In this document: positions 39,683 to 50,010 of the stretch, one piece after another
How the letters are laid out: the number at the start of each line of letters is the position of its first letter
Position numbering within the stretch: the stretch's first letter is position 1
Assembly: GCF_037975245.1 (NCBI RefSeq)
Contig: NC_092580.1
Span: 17,620,001-17,684,000, forward strand
DNA length: 64,000 nucleotides
Source of the DNA: Apostichopus japonicus
Taxonomy: Eukaryota > Echinodermata > Holothuroidea > Aspidochirotida > Stichopodidae
Direction: 5' to 3'
Notes under the pieces: generated by a model
Database searches by the model: none
Told to the model about the DNA's origin: nothing
Seen by the model: only the letters and a program-made list of their open reading frames with translations
Program-made: the position numbers and the translations under genes

Positions 39683-42600
39683 TCATACTCCTTAGTGAAT
39701 TGTTTCGTTTCAATGTGAAATGGTGCATTCTTTAGGATATATAGATATATATACAGTTTGTGCGTGTGTGCATGTGTGTTTGTGTAAAATCTTTAAGTAG
39801 GTCTTCACACATGGTTGTGCTTACATTAAACTGCTTCTCATTTCTTTTTGGGGTTGAAAAAGGACGGGAAGGGGAGGGGGGAGGGGGTGGGTCCCTCCAC
39901 ACCCTCTTCATCCTCTAGGTCCATACCTGCATGTTTTACTATCTTAGAATTCAAAAAAAGACTCATTTTAAGTCTGATATCTACTCATATTTTCAGTATT
40001 AGTTGTTTGGGTGGATTTTGTGCGTCCATGTTGGGTACACAAGTTTTCTTCAAACCAATCTTTTACTTTTCTCAGCTTGCAGGAGCAACGTCCACTCTGC
40101 TTGTACTGCTTGTCATTCTGTTTATCGGGAGATTCCTCTCACCGTTACCGGCAGTGAGTTATTTTTCAAATATTCTCAAGAAATTGAAAATGCAAAAAAT
40201 TAATTTGATATATTTGGGAGTCTATCATATACACTAGTAATTTCAATTTTGGCTATTTCAAAATTGCAGTTTTTATATATAAGAAACTCACAAACCAAAG
40301 TTGCTTGACTATCAAGTTTAGCACCAAAGTGCTAGGAATCAGCTCCGACCTAGAACCAGCATGAAACTCAACAGGAAAGCAAGACCTTAATTTTGTTAAG
40401 TTGCAATACGAGATATATATTTTGACGGGTCACTTAATTACAGTATTTGTTTGTTTGTAGGATTAGTTCTTAATTCAATTGAATCTAAAGAGAAGATTAA
40501 CTTCCAAGCTTTTGTCCTCACTGTTACTGTTGGTTTTTATCTATTAGTTTAGTACTTTAATTTATTCAGTTAACTCCATTAACCAACTGTCATCATTTGT
40601 TGCCCGACAACGAGATTTGTTTTTGGCCGATGATCACTGCACGAAAATCAGGTGTGCATTTATCATGTCAGTTCTTTTGGGAATGAAGTAAAAAATTGAG
40701 AACCAAGTGTCTTTTGTTTTTTCACCTGGGCTACTTTCTGTTATCCTTTCTTTGTTTACCACTACAGTGCTGTTTGGCAGCCATTATAGTTGTGGCGTTA
40801 CGTGGCATGTTTCGCCAGTTGACGGACATAAAAAAACTCTGGAAATACTCCAAGATAGATATGGTGAGTCTTGTATCACTTTGAGAAAATATTGCACCAG
40901 ATGAAGTGATGCATTTCATGTATTGTTTGATGCCAGTCAATATGTGTTTATTTATGTACAGTAAAGTAGACTTAGATGTGTACATCAGGGTTAACCTTCT
41001 TTGCTTTATGTGGTGCAAGATGATGAAACATCAAAATGGTAAAACTACTTCTTTTATTCATGCCTTGCACAGAATTCTAGTAAAATTGAAAAGAAGTCAA
41101 TTTAATCTTCCCTTGAGGGTTAAACTCTTCAGCTCTAAGGAAGAAGTAATTTCAATAAAAAGCAGAACTGATGCCAATTAAATTCTTACTTTTTATCAAA
41201 GTTGTGGTTAATTTCATAATGCAGCAAATGGTTTAATTATATTGTACAAGTTTATTTACCTTTTTGAATAGTAGATACAAGCTATCACAATCTTCCAGCT
41301 AGGATATCAATTCTCTCAACAAGCCTACCACTTACTCCTTTGAGGTTATGATTTCTCAAATACTTTTTTTTTTCAGTTCAAGGTTTTAGATGACAGAGTG
41401 TTTGGTTTCATTTTGTTACATTTTGTATGATGTAGACACAAGGTACCATAGTTAACAACCTATAAAAGAATTCAAAAATGTTTTGCTTTTTTAAGTATTT
41501 CTTTGGAACTGACGTACATTGGAAAGTGGGTTGGGCAGATAAAATAAATCAAGGGGGTAGGGAAGGGTTAACCAACAGAAGCATCTTGTACCATTAAATA
41601 TGTAAGGCAATGACACCAATACTCAAGTCATTAATCTGCTTTTCTTTTTATTCTGTTTTCCAGCATTAGAATGTGTTTGATTAGACTCTTGTGATACTGG
41701 CAGTTAATAGTGTTATAAAGATAAGTTATATTTGTGGTGGCACTTTTATATTGGCCCCTCCTTGTACAAGGTTTTGTGTCTTAAACTTTCTTGATGTTTC
41801 TCATCTGGTCAACATTTCTCTGTACCTGTTATCATTACAGACCATCTGGGTGGTGACCTTTGTTTTCACCGTTTTGATGGGACTAGATATAGGCCTGGCG
41901 ATCGGAATCGGCTATTCAATATTCACGGTCGTCTTACGTTCTCAGTGGCCGCAGAGTTGCATGCTGGGACAGTTTGGAGAAACAGGTCTCTATGGTGACA
42001 TGAAGATGTTCCCGGATGTGAGCTATTTATAGATACCTTCATAGGTGTAATATTTGTAGGAATTTGATCGTGATGGAACTGATACTCTTCCATTCAGGAT
42101 ATTTTGAATATCTTACAACAGTTGTGAGACAATGCGACTTGCTTAGAAATATTTTGTTTGTGAGAGGAAAATATTGAAATTTCTGTTCTTTAAATCTCTC
42201 TCTCTTTTCCTCTGCACGAGATGAGATTACAGAAACAGAGAAAATCTCCATTTCGAGGAATAGACACTGCCTTACACAGGATGTAGTGTCCGTCCTCGTC
42301 ACCTTTCACCGCCCCCCCAAAAAAAAATACAAAATGGGTTTCTCTTTCCCTTCAGGCTAAACGTATTCCAGGTATCAAGATTTTCAGGATCCAGTCGCCT
42401 CTCTTCTTTGCTAATGCTGCTTATCTCAAAAAGGCTTTGGTGCTTCCTAGTCCACTTTCAACGGTTGTCCAACCAGCCGAACAGAATCAGACTAAGGAAC
42501 ATTCGAGGAACATCGATAATCTTCATCGGTACACGTCACTGGAGGTCAGTGAAATATTTCTCATTTTGGTGACCTTTTGCTATGAGATCGTACAAGGAAT

Positions 42601-45416
42601 TTAGACCCAACCCTTATTGTCACTTAATTTCTGTACCTTCCACTAAATCCTCTTGTGTTAACAATTGTTGTATGCATATATATATATTTAATGTGTTTGT
42701 TCTGGTCCATGATTCTATTTTGGTTTTTAATATATATCTCAGAAGTAATGAAAAGTCTTTGATTTTGCCAAAACATTAAAATCTTAAATCTATTATTGAG
42801 TAAGTCTGCTACTAACATACTAAAGAGCCTCTATTATTATTTTTTTTTTATGGTTTGAATGGTTTATTTACGGCAGAATTTTATCAGGTTTTCAAAACTC
42901 ATTTGAGGAAATACACATTTTTCATGTAGAACTATTTATTAATCTCAGGTGGTAAACAGTTTCTAAATCTCCTTATAATTGTATGCTGCATATATCTCCA
43001 TTTTGATGCTATTAATTTTAAATTGGCTAAGGCGACAAACTCGTGATCCAAGGATTGCTGGTTCGATTCCTGCTTAGTTCATTACGTTGTGTTCTTGGGC
43101 AAGATGCTTTATCTTACTTGCCTCTCTCCATCCAGGGGTTCAATTCAGTCACCTGTGAGGTAACTTGTAATTGGGCGCAGTATATAACTGCTGCTGACTG
43201 GAAGGATTGTCTCTGGGACAGGTTATCATTGACCAGGGGTAACATATCGTCTGTGAAGCGCTTTGAGACCTATTGCTGGTATAAAGCACTATATAAAAGT
43301 GGAATATTATTATTATGATTATTATAATGTTGCATATTGAACACGGAATAAGTTGTTCTTTTCATCTGTCTTGTGATTAGTCCACGGTAAGCCACAACGC
43401 CGCCAATGACGTCATGCTCAACCACGTAATTGCTCATGACAGCAACCACCATTCTGTGGAATCTGCCATAGGAGACAGCAATGACAGGAGTGATGGTTGC
43501 CTCCTCCGTACGCTGATTGTAGACATGAGTGGAGTCAGCTTTGTGGATACAGTCGCTCTGAATACCCTGGAAAGTATTGCCCAGGACTACCTTGCTGCAA
43601 ACGCCAAAGTTTATCTGGCAGAATGCAGAAGTAAGTTTCAAATCAGGAGCATAAAGTATTGTGTATACAGTAGCTTAAGGTATTAGAAGCAACAGTGCAA
43701 GACAATTCAGCCTCCGTGTCAAAAATTGTTTCGATAAGACGATAACTCTACATAGGAGTAAAATATAAATTTTACCAGCCAAAGAGACATTTTCCTCTAG
43801 ACTTTCTTTTTCATCTCATTTTAAAGGTGATTACCTTTCCTAAAAAAGGCAGAATAGGAATAGTCAAATTTTATTACCTGCACACTCAAACTTTGTGACA
43901 TTAACTAACATTGCATTCCTACACTCATCCCTTTATTTACCAAGTGGAATACTGGAGACCATTCAAGGAGCAATGGCTGTGGATACAGTTAGTTTTTGAA
44001 TTAATAGTTTTTCTGTAGTCCGGGAGTATTCACACTATATAGCAGATGTTGTGTTTAAGTCTCCAGTCTGCAGCTCTACTTTAAATTTTCCTTCACGACA
44101 CATGTCCGGTTCCATGCTAGAGAGAACAATTTATTTTGTAACATTTGAATAAGTTGTTCTTATCTGGCACTTGCGCATATCTTTGGAGGCTATGACCTGT
44201 TGCAACACTAAATACAACATCATCAAAAGCATTTTCATAATTAATAAAAAAGTAAAAGTAATGGTTTTAATCATGGCCGTCTGTTCTATAAATGTGATAG
44301 AGAATATTTTTGGAAAGACTTTGTGTCATGTTCTTTATCATTTGTTTAAGTACCATTTTAAGTCACATTATGCATTAATACTTATTCTTTTTGCTGAACA
44401 GGTAACGTCAAACACATGTTATTTACAAGCGGACTAGTGAAATCTATTGACTTGGAACACATCTTCCTCTCTGTCCACGATGCGGTCCTTCACAGTCAGT
44501 CCATGAGGGTGACAAATCAGGTATGCGCGCGGAGTATCATAAAACATGTTGACGCAAACACACAATTTGTCGCCAGTAGTCCTCATCTCAATAATTACAG
44601 TTAACATGCAATTTTAGATTAATCCATAGTTAAGTTATTTCTAACCTTAAGTACGATTTGATGTTAAAACCTCAAAAAAAGTTATAGCTTGGTTTCCGTT
44701 TGTCTGTTTCAAAAAAAAAAAACAGAAAAGGTTGTGACTAATATAGGAAATACAAGTTCTGAATGAAAATATACTGTGATAATGGATTATAAATCAATGT
44801 TTGTTTATGTCGGATGTGAAAAAAAGAGAAAACATGTATCTTGTTTGTTATTGTGGTCAGAGATGCCGGTCCTACAGTTACAACTTATGTTTGCAGGATG
44901 TGCAAAACTGTGATGGTTATTTAGTTGCTTACCTTGCTAGTTAGTGGGAATAATAACAACTTCTGACTATGTATGTAAAATAGATCAGATCTGAGTCCTG
45001 AGTATTGTGTGCGATGAAAGCATTTTATAACTTCAGCGTTGCTAGTAACAGAATATGATATTTCCTTCCATGTTTTGGTTGATAATCTTAAGATAAGAAA
45101 ATGATGTAAGGGGGAAGGGTCAATTGTTCCTCTCTGATTTCATTGGCGATAAAATTTCACGGATAAGTTTTTAGGTATGAAGTATTGCTTATGAAGTATG
45201 TCTTCATATGAAAGTGTTTTCAATAGTTGTTAATTGACTAATATGTGTAAGAGCAAGTAAACATTGCAATAGTTGTAATCTTGTGGTGTATTCCTGGTTA
45301 ATATGTGAAAACGTGACTAACTTTGTTTTGTCGTGTTCTTTACGCAGGCAAAATCTTTGGATCCAGAGCATCCTTTGACAATAGAAGAGTTTGAGGTGGC
45401 AGACTCCGCCTGCTAA
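24381..45416 (+). CDS. SLC26-family anion transporter/exchanger (SulP plus STAS), 15 exons
   Basis: Exons: 24381-24741, 24870-24980, 31232-31392, 33186-33350, 33567-33719, 34596-34675, 36147-36294, 39099-39212, 40076-40153, 40768-40863, 41841-42017, 42356-42544, 43381-43630, 44402-44520, 45348-45416. They total 2,271 nt, 756 aa, with the frame closed throughout. Residues 1-90 are a polar cytosolic N terminus. The SulP signature follows ([41 protein letters not shown]), then the multi-pass core to about residue 520. SLSRTL carries the Ser418-Arg419 pair equivalent to the anion-site Ser-Arg of prestin. Residues about 540-730 are a STAS domain with a long polar insert (about 575-645) and the core [20 protein letters not shown]. 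Length and order fit SLC26A3-A6. The exact orthologue is undecided. It acts in the plasma membrane, exchanging chloride, bicarbonate, sulfate or oxalate (family knowledge). I chose ATG 24,381 for its AAGATGG context. An in-frame ATG at 24,339 lies before a possible splice acceptor. Confidence 0.93.
24984..25330 (-). mobile_element. LINE 3' end with (TATC)n tail in SLC26 intron 2
   Basis: Read on the minus strand, the segment ends CGGATGCAATAAAGTTTATC followed by TATC repeats, a common LINE tail form, only a few bases downstream of the exon 2 donor. A second tail-like patch (minus-strand GAAACGAAATGAAATA) lies at about 25,435-25,455. No coding part is recognisable. Confidence 0.5.
25890..27619 (+). 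mobile_element. Truncated LINE (CR1/L2-like) with simple-repeat tail, in SLC26 intron 2
   Basis: Degenerate plus-strand reverse-transcriptase pieces in order: [40 protein letters not shown] (with a one-base frameshift), LADDTNIF (the catalytic DD motif), then [19 protein letters not shown] and the thumb region to about 26,890. A 3' UTR with long G and C runs follows, ending in AAACTTAAATAAATAAATAA and an expanded tetranucleotide. It is a dead copy. Confidence 0.8.
27434..27619. repeat. (AAAT)n/(GAAT)n tetranucleotide microsatellite
   Basis: About 185 bp of AAAT then TGAA units with two AAAGGATG interruptions, returning to AAAT. It is most simply the expanded 3' tail of the LINE just upstream. 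Long minus-strand ORFs across it are artefacts. Confidence 0.95.
28130..28462. repeat. Direct duplication of ~120 bp in SLC26 intron 2
   Basis: 28,130-28,250 and 28,338-28,462 share TTGATAAC, GTCTCTTTTGTAGATTAAAC, TGTAGTGTATAGTTAATATC and ACTGAGGTACC in the same order with small indels. It is a local tandem duplication with a spacer. No function is evident. Confidence 0.8.
28585..28655 (-). mobile_element. SINE/LINE 3' tail fragment
   Basis: The minus strand reads GTAAAGCGCTTTTGCA...CTATATAAGTTGCA followed by (ATT)n, resembling the 3' end of the SINE at 43,024-43,327. It is truncated upstream. Confidence 0.5.
30305..30402. repeat. 15-bp minisatellite
   Basis: About six copies of CTAGCATGYCACCCA in SLC26 intron 2, alternating C and T at one position. 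No coding sense. Confidence 0.85.
30496..30560. mobile_element. Possible hAT terminal fragment
   Basis: GGGGTGGGCCACATGCGGCC followed by CGCCAGTG and GCGGCCTGTGAGATG resembles the ends of common hAT elements. No partner end or target duplication was found. Confidence 0.3.
34962..35048. repeat. (TA)n microsatellite
   Basis: About 43 uninterrupted TA dinucleotides in SLC26 intron 6. Confidence 0.97.
35193..35262. repeat. 70-bp near-perfect palindrome without spacer
   Basis: Two 35-nt arms meet at 35,227/35,228 with one mismatch. The inner 44 bp are a perfect palindrome (the left arm ends GATAAGTGTAAGTTG). It lies about 145 bp from the (TA)n tract in SLC26 intron 6 and could extrude as a cruciform. 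Confidence 0.9.
35644..35892. repeat. Direct duplication of ~94 bp in SLC26 intron 6
   Basis: 35,644-35,736 and 35,798-35,892 are nearly identical: AAACTTGCCATGGATG, then ATTAAGTAGAGGAAATTCTG, then TTTTTGTTGAGGTCAA. Confidence 0.85.
36295..36296 (+). promoter_or_regulatory. Non-canonical GC splice donor of SLC26 intron 7
   Basis: Exon 7 ends ...AACCAG followed by gcaagt, the usual consensus for GC-AG introns. The next GT is 4 nt further on and would break the frame, whereas the GC donor joins cleanly to GAACTGTTTGCA at 39,099 and gives the family-typical NQELFAFG. Confidence 0.88.
38449..38870. mobile_element. hAT-like MITE in SLC26 intron 7
   Basis: The left end CAGGGTTTGAAATAACGG and the inward right end CAGGGCCTCGAATTATGG agree at 12 of 18 positions. 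They are flanked by 8-bp repeats gtcaacag (38,441-38,448) and gtcagcag (38,871-38,878). No ORF. Confidence 0.75.
39335..39715. repeat. Composite minisatellite with expanded CATT/TTTA core
   Basis: Several copies of a 40-60 bp unit (TCATACTCATTAGTGAATTG followed by TTTCATTTATTTA) run from 39,335 to 39,540. One unit then contains an expansion of (CATT)n and (TTTA)n at 39,541-39,682, after which the unit resumes. It lies in SLC26 intron 8. Confidence 0.85.
43024..43327 (+). mobile_element. tRNA-derived SINE, apparently full length
   Basis: An A-box-like TGGCTAAGGCG (43,024-43,034) and a good B box GGTTCGATTCC (43,060-43,070) form a pol III promoter of tRNA type. They are followed by a body with TTCTTGGGCAAGATGCTTTA and a 3' end GTGAAGCGCTTTGAGACC...ATAAAGCACTATATAAAA and (ATT)n. 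It sits in SLC26 intron 12, ending about 53 nt before exon 13. Confidence 0.85.
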
Positions 45417-48400
45417 CATGCAAAATAACAATCCAAAGAGATATTTAAAGTAATCAGCACCCTAGGAAAATAGAAAGCATGAATAAAATAGCAAAATCAA
45501 TCATTATCTTAAAAAAATAAGCAACTATACATGCATTTTGTTTCAAATATTTTCAGGTTTAAAGGTAAATGCCCTTTACTCCCATATTGGAAGATTTTTA
45601 CAAATATAAATACACATATATTCACAACTTCACAACTTATCGTAAGATGGTACTTGTGATCATTGCTAGAAGTTGGCAAGGTCCTTCACAAAATTGCCGG
45701 CTTTACGGTATGGAATACCGATGCACTTGTTGTGTACAGATATGCAGTGACGATGAATTTATGTTGTTGAAATAGCATAGAATGCAGTAAAGGTTCTTGT
45801 CTCTGAAGTCTAGACAACACTTTATAGAATATTCCTGTCTCCATCATTATTAGAATGGTTCAGTAATGCTGTTTTGACGGTGGGAAATACTTAACAAAAC
45901 AGGTCAAGGCAAGCTTTATTTGAAACCAATTCTCAATATGCTGTAGCAAGAACGATGTACAGGCCGTCTCGCTTCAAACACCAAGACACTATTTCTCCAA
46001 GATTTATTTAATTCTTTTTCTTTTTTTAGCCTTGTAGGGTCTTTTGCAACTTATCCTGTTGCTTGACAAGTTGTCAATAATGTACAAAACATTTTCATAC
46101 GGGTGGTTCTCCATAACAGTCGGTGTGATGTAAGATTTATGTGTGCTATTCACCAAACTCTCCATGGTACATCATTTGTCCATAATTTTGTGATTATGAT
46201 ATCTGTAATTCAAGAGATAGACAGATACTGCACTGCTCTGGCTGTTAATTAGTATTTTTAGTATTTTACCTCATGTGACAGTAAGCCTGTTCCACACTGC
46301 CACTATTATACGCTGCCTCAACTGGAAAATCGTGAGCTGGGTTTCGATAGTAATGAAGACCAATGCTCTTACAACTGACCTCCGTACACAGATCGACTGA
46401 TGAATACTCACACCACAAATGTTTTCTGTTAACGGCTGGTTCATATTTAGGGACACATGTAAATTTAATTCCTGTGATTGTTTGAATTTCTTTAAAGTGG
46501 GCAGTTTTAGTTGTGAATTGCTGCTCACTGCAAATGCTTAGAGAAAGTGGTACATGCCAAGTTTCCCTGACTGAAGCAGACTAAACCTGATAAAATCTTG
46601 ATTAGTTGTTGGCTAAAGTACCCAGGCACACTTCCCACCAAAGCAAGGTATTAAACGTTACAACTGTCCATTTGAGTCTGAGCGCACTCATTCGAGCAGT
46701 GTGCAACTCATTTTAGAAGAGTATCTGACTATCATGAAACTAATGGCTCAAGACTTTTGTGAGTTTTAAGGACAAAAACTTGTTGAATACATTACGAGGT
46801 ATTCCAAGATTTATCACAAAAGGCTAAGAAAACAATATTATTCCCTTTGTAGATGAAATTGAATTTACCTGATTTTGTGATTGTCAGCAGGAAAGAAACA
46901 AATTCCAAAATTTAAACGAAAATATTTTGTACCTATTAAAAAAAAAAAATCTGAAAAATGACAAACCTAAAAATAAAATACTTTACTTTATCTTTTGTTG
47001 TAAGCCTTGTCTTCCTAAAACTAAGACCAAAGTATTAAAAAAAAAATTGCAGAAATGCATAATCCCTAAATTTGACATTCCTATTTATAGAAAACATTCC
47101 ATCTTTCCATAAAAATTAATGGTAATTTTTTATTCTTTTGAATCATTTTTAGTTAATAATTTTTTTTTTGTGGTACATGTGACTGATGGTAGTATGCAAC
47201 TGTGGTGTTATGTATTTGCAATTGTTAATCGAAAAGGGTTTGGAAGGCCGATCGGGTTTACAGAAAAATTATGTAATTTTTTTTATATAGAAATCAGAAC
47301 TATTTTCGTATCAATGGGTCAGTACTGTGTTTTTTTATATGCAGGAGATAGGTTTATATGTGCAATCTGTTCTTTAAATTTACCCTCTTTCCTTTAATAT
47401 CATTTTTTTTTTCACTCTAGATTAAAATGTTACGTAATTTCTTTGGTCTCCTATGTCTGTTATTTATAGAAGCTGCCCGAGACTGTTAGTTTTTCTATGT
47501 GAAGTGAAAATGTTTTCCTTTGCTTAACTAATCATGCCTGTATACACCTCTTTCTTTTCTTTGAAAAAAAGAAAGAAACATGGTTAACTTTTTCTTTTAA
47601 ATAAAAATGCTTTCCTATTTTGGTCGTTGATAACAAGGTGTTGTAGAGGTTGACATTTTGTGAGAAATGTGCTTTTCCAGTAGAATTGATATTTTTTGTC
47701 ATCATTAACTGTCAAACAATGCTAACCTTCCTGTATTATCATCTCCTAGGGTGTGACAAGCCAAATGGAAGTGCAACAGGTTTTAATCAACCCCAAACTC
47801 ACCCAAAATTGCTGAACAACTGGTCATTTTGAGTAAGGTAGATGATGGTATATTATGTCCAATAGATTCATTCCCTTTCATAAAGTGTGCTGACAAAATA
47901 ATAATATAAATTCCAGGAAAATATGAAATCTATTGAAAAGATGATAAACCTTATTTGACGATACTTAAATGTTCCTTTTTGTTTCTGGAAGAGGAGGAGA
48001 CAGAGGAGGGGGGGAGGGGTGATTGGAATAAGAAGATGCCATCTTGGCAGTGTTCCATTTTGAACCATTGCAATGTAGATGATGCTGCAAATGCTGGTGA
48101 CTGCATAAGGGAAGTTTGAAGGGTAACCTTATGATTATAACTTAGCTTAACTTGCTGTAGAGATGGAAATCGACTAATAATATTACTTTCTTCTTTTGCT
48201 CATATTCTTGTTCAAATTCTTGCTCAAATTTTGTTCTTCTTTATAATCACTCTATAAATTAATCAATAATTTTGTAGTTGTTATGCTGAATTCTGGCCTT
48301 CATTTCTTGTTTACAACATCAATAAAAATTGATACTAGGATACTAGGAATAAGCAATTCAAAATATTTTTCAGCAGGGTTTCTCACTCAAAAAGTTTTGT

Positions 48401-49326
48401 TTATATTGTAATGCTGAAATTGTGTTTTCTTTTTTTATATGCATAATATGTAGATTCCAACATTGGACACAAGTATGTTACTTGTTATTATCCTCAGTAT
48501 TAGTCGTCTTCTTCAAAATGAACCTTTACTTTAATCATGCCATATTTAATGTCCATATTTATGCCGTTTGAAATTATTAAGGGTGAAATTTCCTGGAGGT
48601 TGCTGGGATATAATTTGGAGGATCACTGCCTCCTAGGAAATACCTTTGACAACGTCTAGTCATATTTAGCGATGCTAACATTTTTTGGGCCAAACTGATG
48701 ATCTTTCAAATTCCATTTAAGGAAGAGATACTTTTGCTCATTTTTGGGTATATTGCTCGATAACCCATTAGAGTACAGTTTACATAAACTGTTAACAGTA
48801 AAAGTAACTGGTGGAAATTTCTCCAACATTTGAAATCTTTTCTTGTATCAAGTGTTGATAGGAAAATTAAATTATGCATCAGGAAGTTGTTGTACAACTT
48901 ACTTGGTGAAGTTACATTGCAGTAGGGGAGAATAGGGGCATGCTTGGTCAAATAAATACATTCCATGCAGAAGGCATTAGGTAGCAAATTCAAGCTACCA
49001 AATTTACATGTTATTACTACATTCCTGTGCATTTTCAACAGGTGACTTGGTTGCATAGTGTCATAATACTAGATACTGTCATTCCTAAGTAGTTCTGAGT
49101 TTGGGTTTTAGATAAGGGCCAAAATGTTTTTTAAAGTTTATATTATTGTGTATCATTCCTTTTTAACATTTTTGGTGTTAAAAACAAATGTGTGGGAATA
49201 TCCCACCAACAGCCCACCGTGGTAATATATTTATATCCTCTAAATTCTTATTTAATCAAATATTAACATTGTATCATATTAAGATCGGTCAGATCCACAC
49301 AGCCGATAGGCTGAATCTTGTTTGGA
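45417..49326. other. Intergenic or SLC26 3' UTR, no gene seen
   Basis: AT-rich with many T and A runs. The short ORFs show no domain signal. Part could be a long 3' UTR of SLC26. Confidence 0.45.
45482..45487 (+). promoter_or_regulatory. Candidate poly(A) signal of SLC26
   Basis: AATAAA 65 nt after the stop codon. Other AATAAA copies lie further downstream, so the real end is uncertain. Confidence 0.35.
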
Positions 49327-50010
49327 TGAAATATATTCATTTTTTTTTTTTTTTGCAAGGTATTGCAACTCCCAACTTAAGCAAGTTTGATTTTATGTTA
49401 ATAATTTCACTCACACACCAAGATGCATTGAAAGGCCAACAAATTTTAATGTTACAATGTGTTAATTCCTAAAGGAATGAAATCCTCCCAGTTGCTGCTA
49501 GACAAAAAGTTGTGCCAAATTAGACAAATGAGTGTTACAGTGAAGAAATTGAGCTATATGGAGCTTGAGGTAAGAGAAATCAAAGTATCTTGTTTGACGA
49601 AATATATTTCATTATTTTTTTTTTAAATAGATATTACAACAAAAGCATGTTTAAAATATAATACTGTATATGGAGCTTAGATAGAGATATATAGATAGAC
49701 ATGGAGCTTGAGGTAAGAGAAGTAAAAGTATCTTGTGTTGACAAAATATATTCATTTTTGATTTTAAAAGATATTACAACTCAAACAAAAGCATGTTTAA
49801 TATTTTATGTTAATAATTTCACTCACACGCCAAGATGCATTGAAAGGTCATCATTTTTACGGCCAACATATTTTATTGTTTCAAAACATTAATTTCTAAA
49901 GGAATCAATGCTCTCAGTTGCTGCTAGACAAAAAGTTGTGCCAAATTAGACAAATAAATGTTGCAGTGAAGAAATGGATCTATATGCAGCTTGAGGTAAA
50001 AGAAGTCAAA
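49327..50010. repeat. Tandem duplication, ~2.5 copies
   Basis: Shared blocks recur in order: ATATATTCATTTTT, TTAATAATTTCACTCACAC, CAAGATGCATTGAAAGG, CTGCTAGACAAAAAGTTGTG and GAGCTTGAGGTAAGAGAA. Blocks from about 49,330-49,620 reappear at 49,702-50,010, with a partial copy between. Confidence 0.8.
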
